Shown here: positions 7,222-13,776 of the stretch, piece after piece
How the letters are laid out: each line of letters begins with the position of its first letter
Numbering within the stretch: position 1 is the stretch's first letter
DNA from: JBKPHS01 sp046729975
Lineage (GTDB): Bacteria > Actinomycetota > Thermoleophilia > Solirubrobacterales > Thermoleophilaceae
Direction: 5' to 3'
Length of the DNA stretch: 20,200 bases
Assembly (NCBI GenBank): GCA_046729975.1
Contig: JBKPHS010000107.1
Location: forward strand, 1 to 20,200
Notes under the pieces: generated by a model
Databases searched by the model: none
What the model was told of the DNA's origin: nothing
Seen by the model: the letters and a program-made list of their open reading frames with translations, nothing else
Position numbers and translations under genes: made by a program

Positions 7222-7848
7222 ACAACCGCGAACCCGCCGCCGGGAGACACCTCCGGTAGGCGCTCGGAGCTGCTGGCGCTCGGCAAGGACCTGTTCTCGA
7301 CGCGGGCCTACGACGAGCTCTCGATCGACGAGATCGCCGCCCGAGCCGGGATCGCGCGCGGCCTCCTCTACTACTACTTCGGCAGCAAGCGCGGCTTCTA
7401 CGTGGCCGTGATCGAGCAGGCCGCCGGCGACTTGCGCCGGCGCGTCGAGCAGGACGCGAGCCTCCCACCCCGCGACCGCCTCGTGCGTGCCCTTGACGCA
7501 TACCTCACGTATGTCGAGGACAGCCCCGAGGGCTACCGGGCGCTGATGGCCGGCGGCATCGGCGCCGATCCCGAGGTGCGGGCGATCGTCGCCGGCGAGC
7601 GCCGGCGCTTCCTCGCGCTAATAGTCGAGGGCCTGACCGGCGACGTCGAGCCCACCGCCGCGCTGCGCATCGCGCTCGAGGGCTGGTTCAGCTTCATCGA
7701 GGGCGCGTGCCTCGAATGGCTCGACCGTGGGGGGCTCGACCGCGCGGGCCTGCGCGCCCTGCTGCTGCACGCTCTCGCGGGCGCTCTGGCGGCCGTCCAG
7801 GCCGCGGAACCCGAGATCCGGGTGGAGCCCGCCCGCCTCGGGCTCTGA
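7207..7848 (+). CDS. TetR family transcriptional regulator
   Basis: 213 residues. The N-terminal helix-turn-helix is clear: LSIDEIAARAGIARGLLYYYFGSKRGFY at about 38-65, where the Y-Y-Y-F-x-S-K motif is diagnostic of TetR repressors. The C-terminal ligand domain is divergent, as usual, so the inducer is unknown. The start is TTG 7207, read as K-K-I-Q-T-T-A-N; the frame stays open upstream but that region is the antisense of the membrane-protein gene. There is no Shine-Dalgarno and TACGAT sits 7 nt upstream, so a leaderless mRNA is likely. The divergent membrane-protein gene is the most probable target, together with itself. Confidence 0.88.
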   Translation: MKKIQTTANPPPGDTSGRRSELLALGKDLFSTRAYDELSIDEIAARAGIARGLLYYYFGSKRGFYVAVIEQAAGDLRRRVEQDASLPPRDRLVRALDAYLTYVEDSPEGYRALMAGGIGADPEVRAIVAGERRRFLALIVEGLTGDVEPTAALRIALEGWFSFIEGACLEWLDRGGLDRAGLRALLLHALAGALAAVQAAEPEIRVEPARLGL

Positions 7849-7869
7849 ATGAAAGATCCTGCCCGCGGA

Positions 7870-7896
7870 GTTTCGGGGCCGATCGGGCATGGGTAC
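7870..7896 (+). promoter_or_regulatory. SigB/SigF-type promoter
   Basis: GTTTCG (7870-7875) and GGGTAC (7891-7896) match the -35 GTTT and -10 GGGTA elements used by SigB/SigF-type general-stress sigma factors, with 17 nt between GTTT and GGGTA. Transcription would begin near 7903. That leaves a short leader containing GGGGGA (7903-7908), 6 nt before TTG 7915. The window holds no sigma factor gene. Confidence 0.6.
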
Positions 7897-7914
7897 TCCG
7901 CAGGGGGACCTGCC

Positions 7915-8868
7915 TTGCGACGTCCTCCCCTACTCCCGATCTCGCTCGCCGCGCTCGCCCTGGCGATCGTGGCGTCACCAGCCTCGGCCGCGACGGCGCC
8001 GAGTGCGACCACCAGTCCCGCCACGAACATCGGCCCGCAGGGAGCGACTTTGAACGGCGTCGTCAATCCGAACGGGCGCGCCACCGAGGTCCGCTTCCAG
8101 TGGGGAAGGACCACGAACTACGCGAACAGCACTCCGAAACAGCAGGTCGGCGCGGGCACGACCCCCGTACCGGTCGCGGCCGACATCGCCAAGCTGAGGT
8201 CGAACACGACCTACCACTTCCGCGTGGTCGCGACGAGCTCCGCCGGGACGGACCGCGGAGCCGACCGCACCTTCAAGACGGCGAAGCCCACCACGACGCC
8301 GAACTTCAGCCCGAACCCGGGGACCTTCGCGCGGCCGGTCACGATCTACGGCACGCTGGTCGGCACCGGTGCGGCTCGCGCGAACGTGACCCTCCTGTCG
8401 CGGCCGTTCCCGTTCACGGCGCCGTTCGCGCAGGTCGGGAACACGGTCATCAGCGACGCCGGCGGGCGCTACTCGTTCACCATCGGCGCGGTGCTGCAGA
8501 CCTCGCAGTTCCAGGTCAAGGCCAGCACCAATCCGCCGACGACGAGCGAGATCGCCACGCTCACGGTGAACTCCCAGATCACCTTCCACACGCGAACGCG
8601 CGTGCGGAAGGGCCGCGCTCTGCTCTTCTCGGGCTCCGTGGCGCCCCCGCAGGACGGCCTCCAGGTGCTGATCCAGAAGCGGAGCCGCACCGGGGTCTTC
8701 CGCACCGTTGCGCACACGACGCTGCGTCACCTGAACGCCACGCGCTCCGCTTACAGCCGGCGCATACGGGCGCGCAGGAGCGGCACGTACCGCACCGTCG
8801 TGCAGTCGGCGGGGGGCGCCGTGTCGCCGGGCATCAGCACCGCGAAGAGCATCCGCGTCCTGCGCTGA
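7915..8868 (+). CDS. Secreted fibronectin type III / Ig-like repeat protein
   Basis: 317 residues. A signal peptide is evident: basic start L-R-R-P, hydrophobic core about LPISLAALALAIVA, and an A-S-A cleavage site near residue 27. A fibronectin type III-like domain follows (about 30-125), with G-A-T-L-N-G-V-V-N-P-N-G, V-R-F-Q-W-G and T-T-Y-H-F-R-V-V-A-T-S-S-A-G motifs common in actinobacterial surface proteins. Two further beta-sandwich-like segments follow (about 130-225 and 230-317), the last rich in Arg. There is no enzyme motif and no sortase or lipoprotein signal, so I infer an extracellular or wall-associated binding protein. The frame is open to ATG 7849, directly after the TetR stop, but the promoter at 7870-7896 and the SD-like GGGGGA make TTG 7915 the likely start. 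Confidence 0.8.
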   Translation: MRRPPLLPISLAALALAIVASPASAATAPSATTSPATNIGPQGATLNGVVNPNGRATEVRFQWGRTTNYANSTPKQQVGAGTTPVPVAADIAKLRSNTTYHFRVVATSSAGTDRGADRTFKTAKPTTTPNFSPNPGTFARPVTIYGTLVGTGAARANVTLLSRPFPFTAPFAQVGNTVISDAGGRYSFTIGAVLQTSQFQVKASTNPPTTSEIATLTVNSQITFHTRTRVRKGRALLFSGSVAPPQDGLQVLIQKRSRTGVFRTVAHTTLRHLNATRSAYSRRIRARRSGTYRTVVQSAGGAVSPGISTAKSIRVLR

Positions 8869-8883
8869 CACAGGCCACGGGGC

Positions 8884-8912
8884 TTGACGCCAACCGGCGC
8901 AACCCATAGCGT
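8884..8912 (+). promoter_or_regulatory. Housekeeping-type promoter, leaderless
   Basis: TTGACG (8884-8889), a 17-bp spacer and TAGCGT (8907-8912) make the best sigma-70-type promoter in the window. The GTG start at 8921 lies 8 nt after the -10 and has no Shine-Dalgarno, so transcription should begin at or next to the start codon. Confidence 0.7.
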
Positions 8913-8920
8913 CGGCCGGC

Positions 8921-9556
8921 GTGGCGTACCGAGTCGTTTGCATCTCATTCGCCGACGGCGCGGCCGGCGAGGACATCGCTCCGGCCGTCGCGAGCAGGCT
9001 CGGCTTCCGACTCGTCGACGAGCAGATCGTCGCGAGAGCGGCCGAGGAGGCCGGGGTGGAGCGCCACGCCGTCGCGGGCGTCGAGCAGCGCCGATCTCTG
9101 GTGGGCCGCATCCTGGAGGAGCTCCCGGCGTCCGGCGCGGCCGGCGCGTCCGCGCTGGTCGCGTTCGCACCAGTCGGCTACGAGAGTCCCGGCCCTGCGG
9201 GGGACGACCTGCGCGGGCTGATACGGAGCGCGATCGAGGAGATCGCAAACCGCGGTGAGGCCGTCATCGTGGCGCACGCCGCCTCCTTCGCCATCGCGTC
9301 GCAGCCCGGCGCGCTGCGAGTCTTCATCACCGCCTCGCCGGAAACCCGCCGGCAGCGGATCATGGAGGCGAAGGGGGTCAGTGCGAAGGAGGCGGAGGGT
9401 CTCGTCTCGCGCGGGGACGCCAACCGGGCGGACTACCTCAAGCGCTTCTACCGCGTGCGATCGGAGCAGCCCACCCACTACGACCTGGTCCTCAACACCG
9501 ACCGGCTCACGCCCGACCGGGCGGCGGACCTGATCGTGGGTTCGGTCCGCAGCTAG
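8921..9556 (+). CDS. Cytidylate kinase-like family protein
   Basis: 211 residues resembling the cytidylate-kinase-like family (Cmk-like P-loop proteins). The N-terminus is V-V-C-I-S-F-A-D-G-A-A-G-E-D-I-A, in the place of a Walker A loop but lacking the canonical GxxxxGK[ST]. Then come R-L-G-F-R-L-V-D-E-Q-I-V, a helix-rich middle, R-G-E-A-V-I-V-A-H-A-A-S-F, L-R-V-F-I-T-A-S and the family-typical D-A-N-R-A-D-Y-L-K-R-F-Y near the end. Family members often have an R-D-x-x-R-x-x-Y-x-x-x-F lid-like motif, seen here as G-D-A-N-R-A-D-Y. Because the P-loop lysine is not obvious, nucleotide phosphorylation is uncertain and a sensory or regulatory role is possible. The start GTG 8921 is supported by the promoter at 8884-8912. 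It converges on the GST-like gene with a 5-bp gap. Confidence 0.8.
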   Translation: MAYRVVCISFADGAAGEDIAPAVASRLGFRLVDEQIVARAAEEAGVERHAVAGVEQRRSLVGRILEELPASGAAGASALVAFAPVGYESPGPAGDDLRGLIRSAIEEIANRGEAVIVAHAASFAIASQPGALRVFITASPETRRQRIMEAKGVSAKEAEGLVSRGDANRADYLKRFYRVRSEQPTHYDLVLNTDRLTPDRAADLIVGSVRS

Positions 9557-9561
9557 CAGGT

Positions 9562-10341
9562 CTAGACCCTGGCGGGCGCCTCCTGGCGTCGCCGGTGGCG
9601 GCGGAACATGTCCTCGACCCAGCCGTAGCCCGGCCGGTCCTTCAGCGGCGCGCGGAAGCTCTCGAACCCTTCGGGCGGGTCGGCGATGATCCGCGGGCCC
9701 TCGGGGGGAAGCACGAGCGGATAGAAGAGCGCGGCGGCGGTGAGGTCGGCGACGCTGAAGCGATCGCCGACGAGGTACTCACCCCCGCCGAGCTCGGCCT
9801 CGAGGCGGTCGAGCGCCTCCAGCACCTTGCGCCGCGCGAGCTCGGCCGCGTGCTCGCTCTTCACGCCGAACCGAACTCCCACGAAGGCGCTCGTGGCACG
9901 CGCGCCGAGGCCGCCTACGCGCGCGAGCGGGCCGGGCACCTGCCCCGACGCGAAGCGCTCGAGCCGCTCGCGGTCGCGCGTCAGCTCGTGCCAGGCGAGG
10001 AGGCGGATCTGCGGACCGAGCTGCTCGTCGAACCAATCCTCGAGCTCGAGCGCGCGCCGGCGCTCCGAATCGTCCTGCGGGTAGAGCGGCGGATCGGGAA
10101 AGCGACTCTCGAGCGCGGCGACGATCGCGGTCGAGTCCCCGATCCGCTTCCCGTGGAGCTCGAGCACCGGAAAGGTCTTCTGCCTGCCGCGGGTCAGGTA
10201 CAGAGCCACCAGCATGTGGAGCGGCGGGGTCGGCGCGCGGCGCTCGTGCTCGACTCCCTTGTACGCCAGTGCCCAGCGGGCCTTCTCGTTGTAGTGCGAG
10301 ACCGGGATGTGCCAGAGGACCGGCTTGCCGTCGCTTGTCAC
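9562..10341 (-). CDS. Glutathione S-transferase family protein
   Basis: 259 residues. The N-terminal thioredoxin-like half has P-V-L-W-H-I-P-V-S-H-Y-N-E-K-A-R-W, with Ser/His/Tyr where the GST active-site residue sits, then K-T-F-P-V-L-E-L and G-D-S-T-A-I-V-A-A-L-E, the cis-Pro and Asp-Ser motifs that bind the gamma-glutamyl part in true GSTs. The helical C-terminal half has G-E-Y-L-V-G-D-R-F-S-V-A-D-L-T-A-A-A, the conserved N-capping box. Most actinobacteria use mycothiol rather than glutathione, so the thiol partner is open. I prefer GTG 10341, with TACCGT 6 nt upstream and close to the conserved strand. ATG 10368, 6 bp after the CYTH stop, is the alternative. It is the last gene of the CHAD-CYTH-GST strand group. 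Confidence 0.85.
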   Translation of the reverse strand: MTSDGKPVLWHIPVSHYNEKARWALAYKGVEHERRAPTPPLHMLVALYLTRGRQKTFPVLELHGKRIGDSTAIVAALESRFPDPPLYPQDDSERRRALELEDWFDEQLGPQIRLLAWHELTRDRERLERFASGQVPGPLARVGGLGARATSAFVGVRFGVKSEHAAELARRKVLEALDRLEAELGGGEYLVGDRFSVADLTAAALFYPLVLPPEGPRIIADPPEGFESFRAPLKDRPGYGWVEDMFRRHRRRQEAPARV

Positions 10342-10374
10342 GCCGCCACGGTATCTGTACACACGCATTCGCCG

Positions 10375-10845
10375 CTACCCGGGCGGCGCCTCGCGCTCGG
10401 CGAGCGCGCGGTTCGTGTACGCCGGATCGCCGCTGACCTCCCGCCCGATCCAGTCTGGCGGGTCGAAGCGCTCGCCGCCCTGCTGCGAGTCGAACTCGAC
10501 CTCGGCGACCAGCAGTCCCGCGAGCCTGCCCCGATACTCGTCGACCTCGATGGTGGCGTCGCCATCGTGGACGCGGTAGCGGGTCTTCTCGATCCGGCGG
10601 CCGTCGGTCAGCGGCCAGAGCGCGTCGAAGAGGTCCTCGCCGATCTGACCCTCCCACTCGCTCCTCGTCACGCCGTGGCCGCCCTTCACGGTCAGCAGCG
10701 GCGTCTCGCCGTACCGCCGCACGCGAACTTCGACGTCGTCGATTGCCAGCGGCAGATAGCCCTGGACGACGGGCGTGCCCTCTCCGGCGTGGGCGGGCAC
10801 CTCGGAGACGAGGAACTTGCGTTCGATCTCCTGGTGCGCCGGCAA
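10375..10845 (-). CDS. CYTH domain protein (triphosphate tunnel enzyme)
   Basis: 156 residues, one CYTH domain. It begins with the diagnostic E-I-E-R-K motif at 6-10 (ExExK), followed by alternating charged strands typical of the tunnel: V-E-V-R-V-R-R, L-L-T-V-K-G, E-W-E, K-T-R-Y-R-V and A-T-I-E-V-D-E-Y. The closing strand is L-L-V-A-E-V-E-F. Enzymes of this family bind triphosphate through tunnel Arg/Lys and metal through Glu, and act as inorganic triphosphatases, thiamine-triphosphatases or class IV adenylate cyclases. The genomic link to CHAD favours tripolyphosphate or polyphosphate. The start is TTG 10845, decided by a strong Shine-Dalgarno GAGGAGG (10860-10854) 8 nt upstream. It follows the CHAD stop by 19 bp. 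Confidence 0.88.
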   Translation of the reverse strand: MPAHQEIERKFLVSEVPAHAGEGTPVVQGYLPLAIDDVEVRVRRYGETPLLTVKGGHGVTRSEWEGQIGEDLFDALWPLTDGRRIEKTRYRVHDGDATIEVDEYRGRLAGLLVAEVEFDSQQGGERFDPPDWIGREVSGDPAYTNRALAEREAPPG

Positions 10846-10864
10846 GGGCGCCGCCTCCTCGGCC

Positions 10865-11926
10865 TCAGGCGGCCGCCGGCTGCGGCTGCCTGCGCGCGCG
10901 GCGGCGCCAGCCGCGCTCGACCGAGCGAGCGAAGCGCTTCGGCGGCGCCTTGTAGACGCGCCGCCCGAGATCGATGGCCTCCTGCTGAAGCGACTGGCGC
11001 CGCCGATCGAGGACGCCGAGCAGCGCCCGACGGGAGGCTGTGTCGTCGAAGGAGCGCGGATGGGCCTCGATGTAGCTCCGCAGTACGGCCAGGTCGTGGT
11101 CGTCCCCGAGCAGGTCGGAGAGCTGGTGCGCCTGCTTCGCGAGCCTCGTCATCCGCTTCGGCGCCGCTGCCCTTGTGATCTGCGCGGCGTACCAGAGGTC
11201 CTTGACGCGCTTCCGCCACTCGTGGAAGTTCTCGTTGGTCGGCTCCGCCGCAGCGGAGCGCATCGCTCGGCGGCCGCGGCGGTAGATGCGCCTGAGACCC
11301 GGCTCGAGCCCTTCGAAGCCTTCGGGCTCCAAGGTCCAGTCGGCCGTTCGCATGCGCGCGTCCTCGAGCTCGCCGGTCACGGCGCCGACCGTCGCCTCGT
11401 CCTTCTGAAGCGAATCGAGCGCCCTCCGGTGCTCGCGCTTCAGGCGGGCCCTGAGGGCATCACTCGCCTTGGGCGGAAGCTCGTCCGCGAAGCGCTCGCG
11501 GAGTCCGTCGAGCGTCTCGACCAGGACGTTGGCGTCCCGCGCCGCGGACAGGCGCCTCCCCAGGTCCCGGAAGCTGGCGTTCTCGCGCCGGTAGGTCTCT
11601 TCGCCGACGGCGTCGCGCGCAAGCCGGAGGACTGCTCGAAGCCGCTTCAGCCGCTTCCGGGTCTCGTGCACCGCTTCACCGAGGTTCCGCTTCGACGTCC
11701 TGCCGAGCTCCTCGCGAGCGTTGTCGAGCTGGCCGCGGGCGATGCGACGGATGCCGTCCGGCACGAACTCGTGCTCGTACAGGCGATACGCGCGGGCGGA
11801 ATCGTGGTTTGACCCCGACAGCTTGTCCCAGGCGAGCTTGCCGCCCACGGCGGCGGCCCCGGCCACTGCAACCGCGGCGGCCGCCTCCTTGCCCGTCTTC
11901 GACGTGCTGCCGCGACGCTTGGCCAT
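10865..11926 (-). CDS. CHAD domain protein
   Basis: 353 residues. The CHAD domain fills about 50-345, a helical bundle with conserved His and many Arg/Lys: V-H-E-T-R-K-R-L-K-R-L-R at 87-97 in the first half, and F-H-E-W-R-K-R-V-K-D-L-W-Y followed by L-G-D-D-H-D-L-A-V-L in the second. CHAD domains bind inorganic polyphosphate and often localise proteins to polyphosphate granules. The first 50 residues are unusual: a basic start M-A-K-R-R, then an Ala/Val/Gly-rich low-complexity segment (14-33) that could be a membrane or granule-contact helix. The C-terminus is Arg-rich. ATG 11926 is chosen; the upstream open frame runs into the ndh promoter. It is the first gene of the CHAD-CYTH-GST group. 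Confidence 0.9.
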   Translation of the reverse strand: MAKRRGSTSKTGKEAAAAVAVAGAAAVGGKLAWDKLSGSNHDSARAYRLYEHEFVPDGIRRIARGQLDNAREELGRTSKRNLGEAVHETRKRLKRLRAVLRLARDAVGEETYRRENASFRDLGRRLSAARDANVLVETLDGLRERFADELPPKASDALRARLKREHRRALDSLQKDEATVGAVTGELEDARMRTADWTLEPEGFEGLEPGLRRIYRRGRRAMRSAAAEPTNENFHEWRKRVKDLWYAAQITRAAAPKRMTRLAKQAHQLSDLLGDDHDLAVLRSYIEAHPRSFDDTASRRALLGVLDRRRQSLQQEAIDLGRRVYKAPPKRFARSVERGWRRRARRQPQPAAA

Positions 11927-11952
11927 CAATCTTGTGTCCCCGCAACGGCGAG

Positions 11953-11977
11953 GCGTGTAACACCGGTTGTCACACGC
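11953..11977. promoter_or_regulatory. 25-bp operator-like palindrome between CHAD and NDH-2 genes
   Basis: The left arm GCGTGTAACA and right arm TGTCACACGC match with one mismatch in ten, around a 5-bp centre CCGGT. It lies in the 71-bp divergent region, 20 bp upstream of the NDH-2 start and 26 bp upstream of the CHAD start. It covers the expected -35 region of the NDH-2 promoter. I infer a dimeric repressor or activator site. Confidence 0.6.
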
Positions 11978-11984
11978 GTTCCGG

Positions 11985-11990
11985 GACAAT
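11985..11990 (+). promoter_or_regulatory. -10 element of the NDH-2 gene
   Basis: GACAAT lies 7 nt before GTG 11998. No Shine-Dalgarno is present (the intervening bases are six C and one T), consistent with a leaderless mRNA. The TTGTCA at 11967 is too close (12 bp) to serve as its -35. Confidence 0.45.
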
Positions 11991-11997
11991 CCCCCCT

Positions 11998-13302
11998 GTG
12001 GACGCGAGCGCCAGGCACCGGGTGGTCGTGGTCGGTGGCGGCTTCGGCGGCCTCCAGGCCGCGCAGAAGCTGCGCGGGGCACCGGTGGACGTGACGCTCG
12101 TCGACCGGCGCAACTTCCACCTGTTCCAACCGCTCACCTACCAGGTGGCGACCGGCGCGTTGTCTCCGGGGGACGTCGCCTATCCGCTGCGCGCGATCTT
12201 CAAGCGGCAGGGCAACGTTCGCGTCCTGCTGGCGGAGGTCGCCGACTTCGATCTGGAGGCGCACGAGGTCCGGCTCGAGCCCATTGCCCACGTAACGCCG
12301 CCCGCTTCGATCCCGTACGACACCTTGATCGTCGCCGGCGGGTCGCGGTACTCGTACTTCGGCCACGCCTGGCAGCGGGTGGCGCCCGAGGTGAAGTCCC
12401 TGGAGAGTGCGATCGAAGTGCGTGCGCGAATCCTGCGAGCCTTCGAAGCCGCCGAGCTGGACCCCGATCCGGAGCGGCGCCGAGCGTGGCTGACGTTCGT
12501 GGTGGTGGGCGCCGGGCCGACCGGCGTCGAGATGGCCGGCCAGATCGCCGAGCTCGCTCGCGACACCCTCCGCCGCGACTTCCGGGCGATCGATCCTCGC
12601 GAGGGGCGCATCCTGCTCGTCGAGACCGCCGACCGGGTGCTCACCTCCTTCCCGCCCTCGCTGTCCGCGAAGGCCGCTCGTTCTCTGGAGCGACTCGGGG
12701 TGACGCCGCTCGTGGGCCATACCGTGGTTGACATCGACGAGGCGGTCACCGTCGAAGCCGGGAACGGCACAGCCGAGCGGATACCCGCGCGCACCGTGAT
12801 CTGGGCGGCCGGCGTGACGGCGTCCGGGCTTGCATCGAGGCTCGGCGAGCTCACCGGCGCCGAGCTCGATCGCGCCGGCCGCGTGGCCGTCGAGCCGGAC
12901 CTCACGCTTCCCGGACATCCGGAGCTCTTCGCGCTGGGCGACATGGTCCGGGTGCGCGGTGAGGACGGCACACCCGTGGTCCTCCCGGGAGTGGCGCCCG
13001 TCGCGATGCAGCAGGGCCGCTACGCCGCCAGGGTGGTACGGGACAGGCTGCGCGGCCGGCAGACGCCGCCCTTCCACTACCACGACAAGGGCAATCTCGC
13101 GACGATCGGGCGGGCGCGTGCGGTCGCGGACCTGCGGCACGTGAGGCTCAGCGGCTTCGTGGCATGGGTGACCTATCTCGTCGTGCACCTCTGGTACCTG
13201 ATCGGGTTCCAGAACCGCGTGATCGTGCTGATCCGCTGGGCTTTCAGCTTCTTCACCCGCGGCCGAGGCGCGCGGCTGATCACCGGCGAGGCCGCCGAGT
13301 AG
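11998..13302 (+). CDS. ndh: Type II NADH dehydrogenase (NDH-2)
   Basis: 434 residues, the usual NDH-2 length. It oxidises NADH and reduces membrane quinone without pumping protons. The FAD-binding Rossmann motif is V-V-V-V-G-G-G-F-G-G at 9-18, and the NADH-binding motif is V-V-V-G-A-G-P-T-G-V-E at 168-178. The second FAD-contacting motif F-A-L-G-D-M lies at 311-316, followed by A-P-V-A-M-Q-Q-G, the quinone-site region. The C-terminus ends with hydrophobic amphipathic segments (about 387-420, W-V-T-Y-L-V-V-H-L-W-Y and the W-A-F-S-F-F-T motif) that anchor NDH-2 to the membrane. GTG 11998 is preferred from the GACAAT spacing and because it lies just ahead of the Rossmann strand. The palindrome at 11953-11977 suggests redox or nutrient control shared with the CHAD operon. 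Confidence 0.92.
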   Translation: MDASARHRVVVVGGGFGGLQAAQKLRGAPVDVTLVDRRNFHLFQPLTYQVATGALSPGDVAYPLRAIFKRQGNVRVLLAEVADFDLEAHEVRLEPIAHVTPPASIPYDTLIVAGGSRYSYFGHAWQRVAPEVKSLESAIEVRARILRAFEAAELDPDPERRRAWLTFVVVGAGPTGVEMAGQIAELARDTLRRDFRAIDPREGRILLVETADRVLTSFPPSLSAKAARSLERLGVTPLVGHTVVDIDEAVTVEAGNGTAERIPARTVIWAAGVTASGLASRLGELTGAELDRAGRVAVEPDLTLPGHPELFALGDMVRVRGEDGTPVVLPGVAPVAMQQGRYAARVVRDRLRGRQTPPFHYHDKGNLATIGRARAVADLRHVRLSGFVAWVTYLVVHLWYLIGFQNRVIVLIRWAFSFFTRGRGARLITGEAAE

Positions 13303-13353
13303 CCGCTCGCCCGTCAAGCTTCAGGGACATCCCCGACCTCTGGAGGTAGCCGC

Positions 13354-13653
13354 ATGATCGTCATGCTCTCCGCCCGCCGCCTGAAGCCCGATGCCTGGGA
13401 CCAGTTTCGCCGTGCATGGGACCCGGGTGACGCCCCGCCACCGGGCTTCCAGCGCGCCTACCACGCGCGCAACATCCGCGACGAGGACGAGATCATCTCG
13501 TTCGGCCTGTTCGACATGACCGAGGACGACTACCGCCGCTGGCGGGCCGAGGCCGACGCCGCAGAGACGCAGCGTGTGGACAGCCTGTCGGCGTTCGTCG
13601 AGAACGAGCACGTCTCGGGCGTCTACGAGGTGATCGACGAGGTGGACGAGTAA
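13354..13653 (+). CDS. Small dimeric alpha/beta-barrel (ABM-like) protein
   Basis: 99 residues. The pattern of an N-terminal strand (M-I-V-M-L-S-A-R-R-L-K-P), helix (D-A-W-D-Q-F-R-R-A-W), strand (F-Q-R-A-Y-H-A-R-N), strand (E-I-I-S-F-G-L-F-D), helix (E-D-D-Y-R-R-W-R) and final strand (V-Y-E-V-I-D-E-V) fits the ferredoxin-like fold of antibiotic-biosynthesis-monooxygenase and dimeric alpha/beta-barrel proteins. No catalytic residues can be named. A good Shine-Dalgarno (CTGGAGGT) lies 6 nt before ATG 13354. It is 51 bp after the NDH-2 stop and may share its transcript. Confidence 0.75.
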   Translation: MIVMLSARRLKPDAWDQFRRAWDPGDAPPPGFQRAYHARNIRDEDEIISFGLFDMTEDDYRRWRAEADAAETQRVDSLSAFVENEHVSGVYEVIDEVDE

Positions 13654-13679
13654 GGACCCATCCCGCCTGAACGCAGGCC

Positions 13680-13711
13680 CGTTTACCGAGGCGTCACTCG
13701 GGCGTTTACCG
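13680..13711 (+). repeat. Direct repeat CGTTTACCG, two copies 23 bp apart
   Basis: CGTTTACCG occurs at 13680-13688 and 13703-13711, start to start 23 bp, about two helical turns. They lie upstream of the small protein at 13777. SARP regulators commonly bind direct repeats spaced by 11 or 22 bp, and a SARP gene follows, so these are candidate binding sites. The link is inference. Confidence 0.4.
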
Positions 13712-13735
13712 CCACCGCGGAGGCTCGCTGCAACC

Positions 13736-13757
13736 GAGATCGCAGACGAGCGATCTC
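13736..13757 (+). promoter_or_regulatory. Perfect 8-bp inverted repeat upstream of the 13777 gene
   Basis: GAGATCGC and GCGATCTC pair perfectly around AGACGA. The repeat ends just before the Shine-Dalgarno (GAAAGGAG) of the 13777 gene. It may be an operator or, in RNA, a leader hairpin that affects translation. Confidence 0.45.
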
Positions 13758-13776
13758 ACCGCCGAAAGGAGCGGAC

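Noticed and set aside
7857..7908. Long stem (TCC, CCC, GCGGAGT pairing with ACTCCGC, GGG, GGA) that would hide the FN3 gene's ribosome site, possible riboswitch
   Set aside because: The SigB/SigF-type promoter places the RNA start near 7903, so most of the stem would not be transcribed from it. It would matter only for read-through from the TetR gene.
7849..7914. ATG 7849 as start of the FN3 protein
   Set aside because: The extra 22 residues contain the promoter sequence and delay the signal peptide; TTG 7915 has a purine-rich site and puts the signal peptide at the N-terminus.
9595..11178. Plus-strand frame of about 527 codons opposite GST, CYTH and CHAD
   Set aside because: It crosses three genes with strong family motifs on the other strand and has no recognisable domain.
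11967..11990. TTGTCA/GACAAT as a complete promoter for NDH-2
   Set aside because: The spacing is 12 bp, too short; only the -10 is kept, and TTGTCA is better explained as part of the palindrome.
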